The position numbers were made by a program, and so were the translations under genes. A stretch of DNA of 64,000 nucleotides, taken from the NCBI GenBank assembly GCA_017940005.1, contig JAGAZO010000003.1, forward strand, positions 62,001-126,000, read 5' to 3'. The stretch comes from Treponema sp. GTDB taxonomy: Bacteria; Spirochaetota; Spirochaetia; Treponematales; Treponemataceae. This document shows positions 1 through 8,887 of the stretch, piece after piece (the first letter of the stretch is position 1; each line of letters begins with the position of its first letter). The notes beneath the pieces are model-generated. The model was not told where the DNA came from. It did no database searches and saw nothing but the letters and a program-made list of their open reading frames with translations.

Positions 1-2
1 CG

Positions 3-809
3 CTTGCATATGTAAAAAACAACATGCTGCCTGAACACACAGTTAAACTTTTGTTCATGGCAGACGAAGAAGTGGGCAGCACATACGGCATGAAATATGT
101 GCTCAAAGCTCATGAGCATCTTTTCCGCAAAGAAGACGTCATGGTGATTCCTGACGGCGGTGACTCGCGTGGCGAAACGATTGAAGTTGCAGAAAAAAAT
201 ATTGTGTGGCTGCGTTTCCATGTCATCGGAAAACAGACGCACGGCTCACGCCCCGATACAGGAGCAAACGCGTGCCTTGCCGCAAACGAGCTTGCACTTT
301 TGCTCCATGACATGAAAACTGTTTTTGACAAGCGCGACCCGCTCTTTACGCCCGACTGCTCTACATTTGAGCCGACAATGCGCCTTGCGAATGTCGAGGG
401 CATCAATATCATTCCGGGCGACGATGTATTCTGCATGGATTGCCGCATTCTTCCGTGCTATTCCATAAAAGAGGTGCTCGCCGAAGTTGACACGCGATGC
501 GCCGCAATTGAAAAAAAATACGGCGTAACAGTGGAATACACAACACCGCAGTCAGAAGAATCTCCTGCAACACCAGTAGATTCGCCTATTGTAAAAAAAC
601 TTTCCGAAGCGATTAAAAAAGCGCACGGAAAAACTGCGCGGACAATCGGCATTGGCGGCGGCACTGTCGCAGCTCCACTCCGCGTGCTCGGTTACAACGC
701 TGCCGTGTGGAGCACGCTCGATGATATGGCGCATCAGCCGAATGAGTACTGCGTTATCGACAATATTGTTGCCGATGCAAAAACGCTCGCTGTGCTTTTC
801 AGCTTATAG
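3..809 (+). CDS. M20-family metallohydrolase (ArgE/DapE-like), 5'-truncated by window edge
   Basis: The reading frame is open to the left edge, so the gene begins outside the window; the first ATG at 24 is internal. Counting from that Met, the fragment shows the M20 metal-site signature DEE at residues 14-16 (general-base Glu followed by a metal-ligand Glu), a ligand Asp in the PDGGD stretch at 44, and a C-terminal ligand His at about 237 in a DDMAHQPNE context. The first HxD ligand motif must lie upstream. The central part (about 55-165) looks like the dimerisation lid. M20 enzymes hydrolyse N-acyl or peptide bonds of amino acids or dipeptides in the cytoplasm using two zinc or cobalt ions. 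The substrate cannot be told: succinyl-diaminopimelate, acetylornithine or a dipeptide are all possible. Confidence 0.85.
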   Translation, partial: LAYVKNNMLPEHTVKLLFMADEEVGSTYGMKYVLKAHEHLFRKEDVMVIPDGGDSRGETIEVAEKNIVWLRFHVIGKQTHGSRPDTGANACLAANELALLLHDMKTVFDKRDPLFTPDCSTFEPTMRLANVEGINIIPGDDVFCMDCRILPCYSIKEVLAEVDTRCAAIEKKYGVTVEYTTPQSEESPATPVDSPIVKKLSEAIKKAHGKTARTIGIGGGTVAAPLRVLGYNAAVWSTLDDMAHQPNEYCVIDNIVADAKTLAVLFSL

Positions 810-930
810 CGCTTTAATAAAGGAGATGTGATAAAAAGTACATCCTTGTAGTTTTTATCACTGCGGTTTTTGCGATTGGCAAAACGGCGATTTCGCATTT
901 TCCTGTGCGATCGCTAACGCGAAGTTTTAT

Positions 931-937
931 AAGGAGG
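931..937 (+). promoter_or_regulatory. Shine-Dalgarno deciding between two adjacent ATGs
   Basis: A full AAGGAGG lies 2 nt before an ATG at 940 and 5 nt before the next in-frame ATG at 943. The spacing favours 943 as the start of the zinc-ribbon protein. Confidence 0.6.
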
Positions 938-942
938 GTATG

Positions 943-1752
943 ATGTTTTGTCAAAACTGTGGAACGGAGCTTTTGAATGGCGCGCATTTTTGTCCGAACT
1001 GCGGCACAAAAATTATTAACGATAATGCTGGCGGACAGCCGCATGTGGGCGTAACGCAGTCGCATGAAAAAGATGCAGCTAGCAATCAGTCAAAAATAGA
1101 TGTAGCGCCGCCGCGCGAAGACGCGTATGCTGAAAATAATTACACTGCGCACAAAAGCCGCGAACAACAATCGGAGCGCGTGCGCACGGAGGACGAGCCA
1201 CAGTCGATGCGCGGGCATGATGAAAACTTGCTCATGCGCTCGTATCTTCTCGGCAGCGTTTCGTCCGATGCACTGACAAAGCCAGTTGAGCACTACATAA
1301 AGGCGTTTGAAAAATTTACCAACGGCACATCGAAAGCGAATTGGAACTGGGCAGCATTTTTTTTCGGCGGTTGGAATCTCATGTACCGCAAAAGCTACAT
1401 GTGGGGCATTCTCATTGAAGTTGCATCGTGGATTTTCACAGGCGCAACGGCGGGCATAGGGCTTGTCACTGCTCTTGTGCGCGGCGTGTTCCTGGACTAT
1501 ATCCACTACATGCGCTACACGCAAATGCGCTCGCAAGCACAGGCGGCGCACCCGAACGACATCGGCAAACAGTGCGAATATGTAGCAACAGCAGGCGGCG
1601 TGAATAAAGCGATAATCGCCATCTGCATTGTGTGCTCCATTCTTTGCGCAGTGTTTGTTGCGGCGCTTGTTGCCGTGGGCATATTTGCATTTGGAAAAAT
1701 GTTTAATTTTTCAGGGAATGTGTTCGACGGCTTCAAACGGTTTGATTTGTAG
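943..1752 (+). CDS. zinc-ribbon membrane protein with DUF2628-like domain
   Basis: The N-terminus is a four-cysteine zinc ribbon (Cys at 3, 6, 17 and 20), followed by a polar, low-complexity linker to about residue 110. The second half has a WNWAAFFFGGWNLMYR stretch typical of DUF2628-type proteins, which often have a zinc ribbon in front. It then has hydrophobic segments at about 150-180 and 222-250, so it is probably anchored in the inner membrane with the ribbon in the cytoplasm. Function is unknown for this family. The gene stands between the M20 gene and a decayed amylase gene, with only 1 nt separating its stop from the remnant's ATG. Start chosen from the Shine-Dalgarno spacing. Confidence 0.75.
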   Translation: MFCQNCGTELLNGAHFCPNCGTKIINDNAGGQPHVGVTQSHEKDAASNQSKIDVAPPREDAYAENNYTAHKSREQQSERVRTEDEPQSMRGHDENLLMRSYLLGSVSSDALTKPVEHYIKAFEKFTNGTSKANWNWAAFFFGGWNLMYRKSYMWGILIEVASWIFTGATAGIGLVTALVRGVFLDYIHYMRYTQMRSQAQAAHPNDIGKQCEYVATAGGVNKAIIAICIVCSILCAVFVAALVAVGIFAFGKMFNFSGNVFDGFKRFDL

Positions 1753-1753
1753 T

Positions 1754-2032
1754 ATGGATTTTTCTGCTGTTGCACATTATGCGTTTGATAATTATTGCTA
1801 TTCGCTTGACAAAGACAATCTTGCAATAAACATACGCACGGGAAAAGATATTGTGCGCGATGGCATGTTCAATCATACTGGCAGAGATTTTTTTGCATGG
1901 CAAAATGTGCTTAAACGCTGTGAACGCTCGCAGTACGCATTGTGTTTTCAACGTATAAAGCGGCATCGAGTTTCTGACGACCGCGTGATGATTCCTCCAT
2001 TTTATTCAGTCGTGCTGACGAAAAATACATAA
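1754..2032 (+). pseudogene. internal-deletion remnant of an alpha-amylase-family (GH13, neopullulanase-like) gene
   Basis: A 92-residue frame whose parts match non-adjacent regions of GH13 proteins as I remember them. Residues 1-33 resemble the N-terminal Ig-like domain (MDFSAVAHY..., INIRTGKD). Residues 36-60 carry a DGMFNHTGRDFFAW stretch like conserved region I of the catalytic barrel (D-x-V-x-N-H). The last 20 residues, ending IPPFYSVVLTKNT, resemble the C-terminal strand of the family. A complete enzyme would be about 450-600 residues, so most of the barrel, including the catalytic Asp and Glu, is gone. The frame is still open, so either the deletions were in frame or a tiny protein is still made. 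I infer a dead gene. Confidence 0.5.
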
Positions 2033-2127
2033 TGCATTTTTGCGCGCAAAGTGATTTATATCTCGCTGCTCTGCGTGAAACTGTGTTGCGAATGCGACAA
2101 AGCATGGTGTTTCGGGCGGCTCTGTTT

Positions 2128-4989
2128 TTATCGTTTTGCATCTTTTGAATACAGGCGAAGCGGGGCTGCTCCTGAAAAATACGTTTCGCAGAGCGCGACA
2201 ACTGTTTCTTGTGAGACGGAATTAATAATTTCATAATTTGTTAAATACTGTGCTGCGTCTTTCTCACGGTTGCCGTTTGCAGCTCCTTCAAGCCCCTCAT
2301 GTATGAGCAGCGCAGTACCGCGGTTTGTCTGTGTCCCTGAAAGTGCAGTGAGCACCCAGTTGCTTTGTAATTCTTCTGCCAAATGCAAAAACGTTTCTGC
2401 ATTCTGTGCGTCGCGCAAGATTTGCGCAGCCGTCTCTTCATACAATTTATCGATTTGATTTGTGCTGTCCACATGCGTAATAGTGATTGCAGCCGCTTGC
2501 ACGGCGTATGTTGCTGCTTCTGCGCGCACTGTCATGTCTGCCGAAATAGATGCCACCTTTTTTTCAAGGCGCGAGCGCAGCGTATGTACAAGCGCATTGA
2601 ATACGGCGAAGTCAGGTGAATCGAGTTTTGGCGATGGAATCCAATATTGCACGGGGTCTGAAAAATTTGTTGTCGGCACGAGCACGAGCGGGCGCGGTCC
2701 TGCTTCTTCTGCGCTTATGTCGGTCATAAAGAGATGACGAAGCGTTACGCGAACGCGCTTGTTGCGTGGAAATTGCGGAGCTGCTGTTGCAATTACCGGT
2801 GTGTCACGAGATGTTTGCGGTAAAAAAATGCCGAGTGATGATTCGAGCGCGCTTTTAATAATCTCTTCGCGAAAATTGCCAACAACAACTACTGTGTATT
2901 TTCCTGCGTCAAGCAGTTGCGGATATGATGTGAGTATGTCTGTGTACTGCACATGTTCGAGGATATCGCGGTCGCTGTCAAATACTGCGGTGTATGGTGT
3001 TCCTGCAAAAAGCTCGTATATCGCACGGCTGTATAATTGATTTATCGTGCTGCCGTTGTGAAGGCGCTTTTGTGAGCGAGCATCGTATACAAGTCCATCT
3101 GCTTGCGTCGGCAAAATGTTTCCGTAAACGAGCGCGCGCGAAATGCACGGAATGATTACGCTCATGTCGTCGGAAAGGCTTTCGATTGAAATTGTGCCGC
3201 TTGTCAGATTTGTTTCTGCGCGCACTGAAGGCGTTCCGTCAATCGTGCCGTTTGCTTTTTGCATGTTGATTTCTTTTTGAATGTTGTCGGCAAGCGCGTT
3301 TATTAAAATTGAAAAGAATCCGGGATTTGATGCGCTTGAAAGCGCACCGCCGCGTATGGAAAGAAGTATGAGCGCAGATGACGACAATTCATTTTTTTTG
3401 AATATGATGGGAATGCCGTTTGGAAGACTATACGATGAAAACTGCGCTTTGTTTTGTTCAATATAAAGTGACGCGCTGTCGCTTTCTATTTCATTGCGTA
3501 AATCTGAAGAAGCGAGATTGCTGTCTGTGATATTTTTATACAATGCTTGCGTGTACCACGAGCCGTTTTTTTGCGTTATCAATTCGTATCCTGCGTTTTT
3601 AAATTCTTTTGCTAAACGATTATAGCTGCTGCTGTTCACGAGCACAAAGACAAACGGCATTTCTTCGCCATATGCGCGTTGCAGCTCTGCGCTATTAAAA
3701 TTAATAATTTCATTCGGGCGTGAAAGCAACCGATTGACAAGCGGCATTCCATCGTTTTGCGCTGTATCTGAAACAGCCCATAGTGCAGAAAGCGTTTCCA
3801 TGAGTTGCGCCGAAGAACCGAACAGCTCGCTGTAACCTGCAACAAGGGTTTCGCGTGTTGCAATAAGTTCTTCGCCGTGCATCGTGTGTGCTGCTGCTTT
3901 GACACAATCGACAAAAATCTCGGCTTGTTCAGCAGGAGAAGTTTTTGTTTTTTCGAGGAGCGACTGAAATATGAGCCGTGACTCGCCGTTTTTATGCGCG
4001 GCTGCAACATTGATATATTCTGGACCGCGCACTGCAAGCTCATTGTGAGAAAGTACCGCTTCCTTGAACGATGACGTGTATGCATTAAAACTTGCAGCTG
4101 CGACATCTGCTTGCATCATTGAAAGGCTTTTGTACTGTACGACAATCTGCGTCAAGTCGGCAGAAAAAACGGGGTCTATCATGACGAATTTCCGCTGTTC
4201 CATTTTGCTCTTTGCCGCAAGTATTTTTTGCGTGTTGCCGTTTTGCTGTGGAGCAGCCGCGCCGCCTTGCCATGTGCCGAACGCTTTTTCTGCAAGCGCA
4301 AGCGCGTATTCTTTTGAGATGCCGCCGCTTATAAAGAGCGCGCTGTTTTTTGGCACGTAGTATGTGCGTGAAATATTCATCAGAATAGAACGGACTTCTG
4401 CAATCGGCGTGTTTGTAAAAAGCGCGGGATATACGCCCGTGTCTTGCTTCCACGGTGCATCGGCATACACGCGCGCGTCAATGCTCGCGTTGATAAATCC
4501 CGCCGTGCTGTACGAGTAATTCATCACTTCGTTTTTGAGTGCGGTGAATTGCGCTTGCACTTCTTTGTCTGTGAACACTGGTGCAAATGCACAGTATGCA
4601 AGCTGCGTCAGTGCCGTTTCAATTTGCGCAGGTGCGACAGTTAACATATAACGCGATGAGTCTGCGGCGCATTCCGCATGTGCGTCTGAAATGAGCCATG
4701 CGCTGTTTTCGTTTTCATATGCTGCTTTCCCCGCAGTTGAAAAAAGGCGCGTGTACAACGGGAAAAATCCTGCTGTTTCAGGGGTCTGCCTGCTGACACC
4801 TGCACGGCACGTGTATTCAATTCTGATGGGAGCAGCTGCAAAATCTTCAAGCACAAAAATCTGCATGCCGTTTTGCAGCGTGTATTCAGCAATATCTTTT
4901 TTATTGTCCGCTGCACCGTTGTGCGTTGTCAGCAATAAAAGTGCTGTGAAGAGAAATGTCAGGCTATGTACAGTAGGTTTGAATATCAT
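2128..4989 (-). CDS. secreted M16 (insulinase/pitrilysin-like) peptidase homologue lacking the zinc motif
   Basis: 953 residues with an N-terminal signal peptide (hydrophobic 9-22) and a two-half layout typical of single-chain M16 peptidases. In the family the N-terminal half carries the inverted zinc motif HxxEH shortly after a G-hydrophobic turn. Here the equivalent place reads GFFPLYTRLF at 74-83, with Phe, Tyr and Thr where His, Glu and His are expected. The corresponding region of the second half (GFFSILINALADN, about 560) has no motif either. The protein is therefore probably a non-catalytic periplasmic or outer-membrane-associated clamshell protein. Upstream a TATACT box lies 10 nt before the ATG, with no Shine-Dalgarno. 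Monocistronic by layout. Confidence 0.75.
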   Translation of the reverse strand: MIFKPTVHSLTFLFTALLLLTTHNGAADNKKDIAEYTLQNGMQIFVLEDFAAAPIRIEYTCRAGVSRQTPETAGFFPLYTRLFSTAGKAAYENENSAWLISDAHAECAADSSRYMLTVAPAQIETALTQLAYCAFAPVFTDKEVQAQFTALKNEVMNYSYSTAGFINASIDARVYADAPWKQDTGVYPALFTNTPIAEVRSILMNISRTYYVPKNSALFISGGISKEYALALAEKAFGTWQGGAAAPQQNGNTQKILAAKSKMEQRKFVMIDPVFSADLTQIVVQYKSLSMMQADVAAASFNAYTSSFKEAVLSHNELAVRGPEYINVAAAHKNGESRLIFQSLLEKTKTSPAEQAEIFVDCVKAAAHTMHGEELIATRETLVAGYSELFGSSAQLMETLSALWAVSDTAQNDGMPLVNRLLSRPNEIINFNSAELQRAYGEEMPFVFVLVNSSSYNRLAKEFKNAGYELITQKNGSWYTQALYKNITDSNLASSDLRNEIESDSASLYIEQNKAQFSSYSLPNGIPIIFKKNELSSSALILLSIRGGALSSASNPGFFSILINALADNIQKEINMQKANGTIDGTPSVRAETNLTSGTISIESLSDDMSVIIPCISRALVYGNILPTQADGLVYDARSQKRLHNGSTINQLYSRAIYELFAGTPYTAVFDSDRDILEHVQYTDILTSYPQLLDAGKYTVVVVGNFREEIIKSALESSLGIFLPQTSRDTPVIATAAPQFPRNKRVRVTLRHLFMTDISAEEAGPRPLVLVPTTNFSDPVQYWIPSPKLDSPDFAVFNALVHTLRSRLEKKVASISADMTVRAEAATYAVQAAAITITHVDSTNQIDKLYEETAAQILRDAQNAETFLHLAEELQSNWVLTALSGTQTNRGTALLIHEGLEGAANGNREKDAAQYLTNYEIINSVSQETVVALCETYFSGAAPLRLYSKDAKR

Positions 4990-5061
4990 ATGTCTATACA
5001 GTATAGCATACTAACATGTATTCTAAAAGCAGATAAAATAATTTGTGCAAGGTAATTTTAT

Positions 5062-5090
5062 TTGACGAAATGAAAAAAGCATGGTATAAT
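5062..5090 (+). promoter_or_regulatory. sigma-70 promoter for the 5121 gene
   Basis: TTGACG (5062-5067), 17-bp spacer, TATAAT (5085-5090). The start codon is 30 nt beyond the -10 box. Confidence 0.75.
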
Positions 5091-5120
5091 TTTTATTAAT
5101 ACAAAAAGATAATTTAAAAT

Positions 5121-5879
5121 ATGATTTTTATTGTTTGTTTTATTTCCTTTTTTCTCTTTCCACATCATCCTGCTGTTGCTCAAACAAACGCATGGCAAAA
5201 AGCAGAGAACGCTTTTTTGCGCGCGTATATCAATCAGAAGAACACCGCAAAAAGCTATGCTGCACTCGCCGCCGTAGATGCAGAGCGTGCTGCCACGCTC
5301 AAAAAGCAAGCAGAAGCGGTAGCAGGAATCTTCACGGAAGTTTTGAAAACAGAAAAGCAGCTTGTTCCTAAACAGTGTAATTACCTGGTTATCTACGGCT
5401 ACGAAAACAGCAGTGCGGAACTATTGCAAAAAGCGTTTGACACTGTCCGCCTGGCCGTTCTTGCAAATAAGGACAGAGTATCTATGAACGTATTCGTAGC
5501 AGGCTCGAAAGATGCGCGGGCGGCGTTGCTGTCTGCCATACAAATGACGGGAATGCCGCTCGAACGCGTGTGTGAAATATCAGCGGACAGCAACCGGGCG
5601 GCGGCCACAAAGATTATACCGTTGATACTCGATGATATTGTAGAACATCACTACGATATGGCAAATCTTTTGTACCGTCGCGTACTGCTTTTAACAAAAG
5701 CGAGCAACACGCGCGTCGGCTATGCAGCTTTTGTTGCCGCCCTCGCTGACAATGCATACAATATGATACTCGATGATTTTTCAACGTTAGATGGCGCGCG
5801 AAAACAACTTGACAGTCCTTCACGGAAGGAACGAGCGCGCGCGTTTATGGCGTTGAAAAGCAGTCGCGCATCCCGTTGA
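5121..5879 (+). CDS. secreted hypothetical protein
   Basis: 252 residues. The first 20 are strongly hydrophobic and end in AVAQ, a plausible signal peptidase I site, so the protein is probably periplasmic. The rest is helical and Ala-rich. A central segment (about 88-170) has an alternating pattern (YLVIYGYE, MNVFVAGS, MTGMPLERVCEISADS, then a helix) that faintly recalls the DUF218/YdcF fold, but the hallmark GG and E-x-x-S-T motifs are absent, so I do not assign it. It is preceded by a strong promoter and lies divergently from the M16-like gene and 114 nt ahead of the nucleotidase gene. No Shine-Dalgarno is evident at this ATG. Function unknown. Confidence 0.65.
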   Translation: MIFIVCFISFFLFPHHPAVAQTNAWQKAENAFLRAYINQKNTAKSYAALAAVDAERAATLKKQAEAVAGIFTEVLKTEKQLVPKQCNYLVIYGYENSSAELLQKAFDTVRLAVLANKDRVSMNVFVAGSKDARAALLSAIQMTGMPLERVCEISADSNRAAATKIIPLILDDIVEHHYDMANLLYRRVLLLTKASNTRVGYAAFVAALADNAYNMILDDFSTLDGARKQLDSPSRKERARAFMALKSSRASR

Positions 5880-5993
5880 TGTGTGCAGCGTGCCTATGCA
5901 TCGATGCGTGGTAGGAGAGCGATGCGTAGTGAGCAATACTGTTAAGTAAGAGAGTGATTCCGTAAAACAATGAAATCCATAGGAGGATTATTT

Positions 5994-7811
5994 ATGAAGA
6001 AATTTCACCTGTCTGCTTTTACGTTTGTATTGTTGCTTCTCTTTACGGTAAGCTGTGCGGGCACCAAGCCGCTTGCAAAATCAGCACGGATGGATGCACC
6101 GTTAGAAGTTACTGTCATCCACATCAATGACCATCACTCGCACCTTGAGCCAGTGCAGCTCGACATGCTGATAGGCGGAAAGAAAACGAGCGCCTTGTTC
6201 GGTGGGTATCCTGAAGTAGTGCACGAGATTAAAATGCTCAAGCAGTCAGCAAAAAATCCGATAACGCTGCATGCAGGAGACGCGATTACCGGCACGCTCT
6301 ACTTTACACTATTCGGCGGGAGCGCAGACGCCGCCATGATGAACATCAGCGGCTTCGATTATTTTACGCTCGGCAATCACGAGTTTGACGCAGGAAACGA
6401 AGGCTTGAAAAAATTTCTTGACTATCTGAATGTTCCCGTGCTTTCTGCAAATGTCAATCCTGATAAAAGCAGCATTCTGTACGGCATGTGGAAGCCGTAT
6501 GCTGTCATGGATATCGAAGGGCAGAAAATCGGCATTATCGGATTAGACACGGTGCGGAAAACAGTTGACTCCTCAAGTCCGGGAAAAGATGTGCGTTTTG
6601 TTGATGAAATTATAGCAGCGCAAAAATATGCCGACGAGCTTAAAAAACAGGGCATTAATAAAATCATCCTGCTTTCACACGGCGGCGCACTCAAAAATTT
6701 TGAAATAGCCGAAAACGTTACGGGAATCGACGTTATCATCACCGGCGATACGCACTGGCTGTTTGGCACCGACGCGATGAAAAAAGCAGGCCTTCCGGTT
6801 GTCACTGACCCGACATACGGCATGAGCGACTATCCTAAAAAATTCATGTCTCCTGCGAATGAGCCTGTCTACGTTGTTGAAGGTTGGGAATACTCAAAGT
6901 TTGTCGGCGAGCTCTGCATTCAGTTTGATGCGCACGGCATTGTGACCAGCATTGAAGGAAGGCCGCACGTGCTCGTTCATGACACGTGGTTTGAGCGTCG
7001 GGATAGCGCCAACAAAAAATATAATCCAAGCGGCGCGGAAAAAGACGACATCATCGCCGAGCTAAAACGGTTGCCCTTTGTGAGCATTGCGCGCGCAGAT
7101 GAAAATGCCGCCCGTGTCCTTGAACAGTTCAAAAAAGAAAAAGAAGCGCTCGGAAGCGAAGTCGTTGGCTCTATCTCCGGCAGCGTTATGCCCGGCGGCA
7201 CCAAAAATAGGATTCCCAATGCAGACAATCCGCGCGGCTCTGTTGCAACACGCTTTGTCGCAGAAACAATGCTGTCAGAGATGCGCTCGCTTGGCACGGG
7301 CAACATCGATTTCACTATTCAGAACTCTGGCGGCGTGCGTGCCGACATCGTTCCCGGAGACGTCACGTTCAACGACGCATACACGTTTTTGCCGTTTGGC
7401 AATACGCTTTTCTTGGTTGACGTAACAGGTGCGGAAGCAAAGCAGATTGTTGAAGATGCGATGGAGTTTGCGCTTGCGGGGACGTCGACCGGTGCCTTTC
7501 CTTATGGCGCGGGCATCCGCTTTGAAGCGAATAGAGAGAAAAACGCCGCAGGAAAACGCCTGATAAAACTTGAGATTCAAAATCGCACAACCGGCGTATG
7601 GGAGCCCGTTGACGAAGCAAAAATGTACCGCATGGGCACCAACGCTTATATTGCAGGCGGGAAAGACGGTTATGTGACGCTCGGTAAAGTGGTGCAGGAG
7701 CGCGGCGGCGAGGACACTTATTTACCCGACGCAGAATCGTTTATCAAATTCTTGAAAAAGAATCCCAACTTTACGGCGTATACAGATTCAAACGTTGTGC
7801 TGCACTTTTAG
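5994..7811 (+). CDS. ushA: 5'-nucleotidase/2',3'-cyclic phosphodiesterase-type lipoprotein (UshA family)
   Basis: Start set at 5994 by AGGAGG at 5981-5986; an earlier in-frame ATG at 5970 has no such site. The first 21 residues form a lipoprotein signal with lipobox FTVSC (Cys21), so it is probably anchored in a periplasmic-facing membrane leaflet. The N-terminal calcineurin-like metallophosphatase domain shows the expected metal motifs in order: HINDHHSHLEP, GDAITGT, GNHEFDAG, a SHGG loop and GDTHW. The C-terminal nucleotide-specificity domain shows QNSGGVRADI and an FNDAYTFLPFGN stretch. These enzymes strip phosphate from extracellular nucleotides and so feed purine and pyrimidine salvage. 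A rho-independent terminator follows closely. Length (605 aa) is normal. Confidence 0.9.
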   Translation: MKKFHLSAFTFVLLLLFTVSCAGTKPLAKSARMDAPLEVTVIHINDHHSHLEPVQLDMLIGGKKTSALFGGYPEVVHEIKMLKQSAKNPITLHAGDAITGTLYFTLFGGSADAAMMNISGFDYFTLGNHEFDAGNEGLKKFLDYLNVPVLSANVNPDKSSILYGMWKPYAVMDIEGQKIGIIGLDTVRKTVDSSSPGKDVRFVDEIIAAQKYADELKKQGINKIILLSHGGALKNFEIAENVTGIDVIITGDTHWLFGTDAMKKAGLPVVTDPTYGMSDYPKKFMSPANEPVYVVEGWEYSKFVGELCIQFDAHGIVTSIEGRPHVLVHDTWFERRDSANKKYNPSGAEKDDIIAELKRLPFVSIARADENAARVLEQFKKEKEALGSEVVGSISGSVMPGGTKNRIPNADNPRGSVATRFVAETMLSEMRSLGTGNIDFTIQNSGGVRADIVPGDVTFNDAYTFLPFGNTLFLVDVTGAEAKQIVEDAMEFALAGTSTGAFPYGAGIRFEANREKNAAGKRLIKLEIQNRTTGVWEPVDEAKMYRMGTNAYIAGGKDGYVTLGKVVQERGGEDTYLPDAESFIKFLKKNPNFTAYTDSNVVLHF

Positions 7812-7836
7812 ACGCAGCCATTAAAATAACAATTTG

Positions 7837-7868
7837 AAAGCCGCTGGGCAATGTACCGGCGGCTTTTT
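7837..7868 (+). terminator. rho-independent terminator of the nucleotidase gene
   Basis: An 11-bp stem with one G:U pair (AAAGCCGCTGG against CCGGCGGCTTT), an 8-nt loop and a run of five T. It starts 26 nt after the stop codon. Confidence 0.85.
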
Positions 7869-7947
7869 GTAATAAAGTACATGCAGACAAAAGAGGAAAA
7901 AGGTGATTTTGCATACAATCCTGTTTATAGATTGTGCCAGTTTTTAT

Positions 7948-7976
7948 TTGACAGATTCATTTGAAATTGGTATAAT
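7948..7976 (+). promoter_or_regulatory. consensus sigma-70 promoter of ispE
   Basis: TTGACA, 17-bp spacer, TATAAT: both hexamers are perfect. The ATG is only 10 nt past the -10 box, so the expected transcript has a leader of about 3 nt. Confidence 0.85.
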
Positions 7977-7985
7977 TACAATCGT

Positions 7986-8858
7986 ATGATAACAGAAATC
8001 TGTATGCATGCTCCAGCAAAAATAAACATTGGGCTGCATGTATTGCGAGGGCAAAAAAACGGATTTCATGCTATTGAAAGCATTTTTCAATCAGTAACAC
8101 TTTGTGATGAATTGGCTGTGAGTGTTTATGAGGGAAAAAATGCATGTGTTGTTTTTTGTGAAACTATGGAGCTTCCTAAAAACAATACGATTGTGTCATC
8201 ATATAGAGCATTTCGTGATGTAACAGGAAAGGATTTGCCGTCTGTACGTGTTAGACTTGCAAAGCAGATTCCTTCTGGTAGCGGGCTTGGAGGAGGTTCT
8301 TCCGATGCTGCTGTTTTCATCAGAGCTCTTGAAGTGTTAAGCGGAATAACGCTTTCCGATTCAGAACTGAGAAAAGTTGCTGCTGCGGTAGGTAGCGATG
8401 TATTTTTTTTTCTGTTTTGTGGAGCGGAAGGGTGTGCGGTAGTTACAGGGCGGGGTGAAGTTGTTAGGCCCATTCATTCACGCCGCGATTTGTATGTGCT
8501 GCTTGTTTTTCCCAATGTAAAAAGCGTCACGAGTGAAGCGTATTCACTTGTTGACAATTTTTTTGATTTAGGGAAAACTGTCATATGTCCGACGCTGACG
8601 GATTTAGAATCTGTATACAATAGTCCTGTTTGTTGCTGGAACTTTGCTAACAGTTTTACTCCGTCGTTAGTGAATCGGTTTCCGGAAATCGGCAGTGCGC
8701 TCAATGATATGCGCAGCGTGCATCCTTTGTTTATGGAGATGTCCGGGTCTGGTTCTACCGTCTATGGGATTTTTTCTTCCGAGGAAGAAGCAGAAAATGC
8801 CCGTGCTGAGCTTGCTCAACGCTGGAGAGATTGTGTAGTGCGTCCTTTCTGTGTTTAG
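7986..8858 (+). CDS. ispE: 4-diphosphocytidyl-2-C-methyl-D-erythritol kinase
   Basis: GHMP-kinase family enzyme of the MEP isoprenoid pathway; phosphorylates the 2-hydroxyl of CDP-methylerythritol in the cytosol. 290 residues, normal length. Visible landmarks: N-terminal PAKINIGLHV with the conserved Lys12; the glycine-rich ATP loop PSGSGLGGGSSDAA at 95-108 with the catalytic-type Asp107; and the third GHMP motif MSGSGSTVYGIF near the C-terminus. It heads the ispE–spoVG–tRNA-Gln–rplY group and is expressed from a consensus promoter with almost no 5' leader and no Shine-Dalgarno. Its base composition is visibly more AT-rich than the genes either side of the group. Confidence 0.95.
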   Translation: MITEICMHAPAKINIGLHVLRGQKNGFHAIESIFQSVTLCDELAVSVYEGKNACVVFCETMELPKNNTIVSSYRAFRDVTGKDLPSVRVRLAKQIPSGSGLGGGSSDAAVFIRALEVLSGITLSDSELRKVAAAVGSDVFFFLFCGAEGCAVVTGRGEVVRPIHSRRDLYVLLVFPNVKSVTSEAYSLVDNFFDLGKTVICPTLTDLESVYNSPVCCWNFANSFTPSLVNRFPEIGSALNDMRSVHPLFMEMSGSGSTVYGIFSSEEEAENARAELAQRWRDCVVRPFCV

Positions 8859-8887
8859 ATAGGCTTGTTTGAAAAACGGAGGAACTT

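Noticed and set aside
1628..1753. Upstream extension of the amylase-remnant frame into the zinc-ribbon gene
   Set aside because: The extra codons are an out-of-frame shadow of the membrane-helix region; the family-like sequence begins at 1754.
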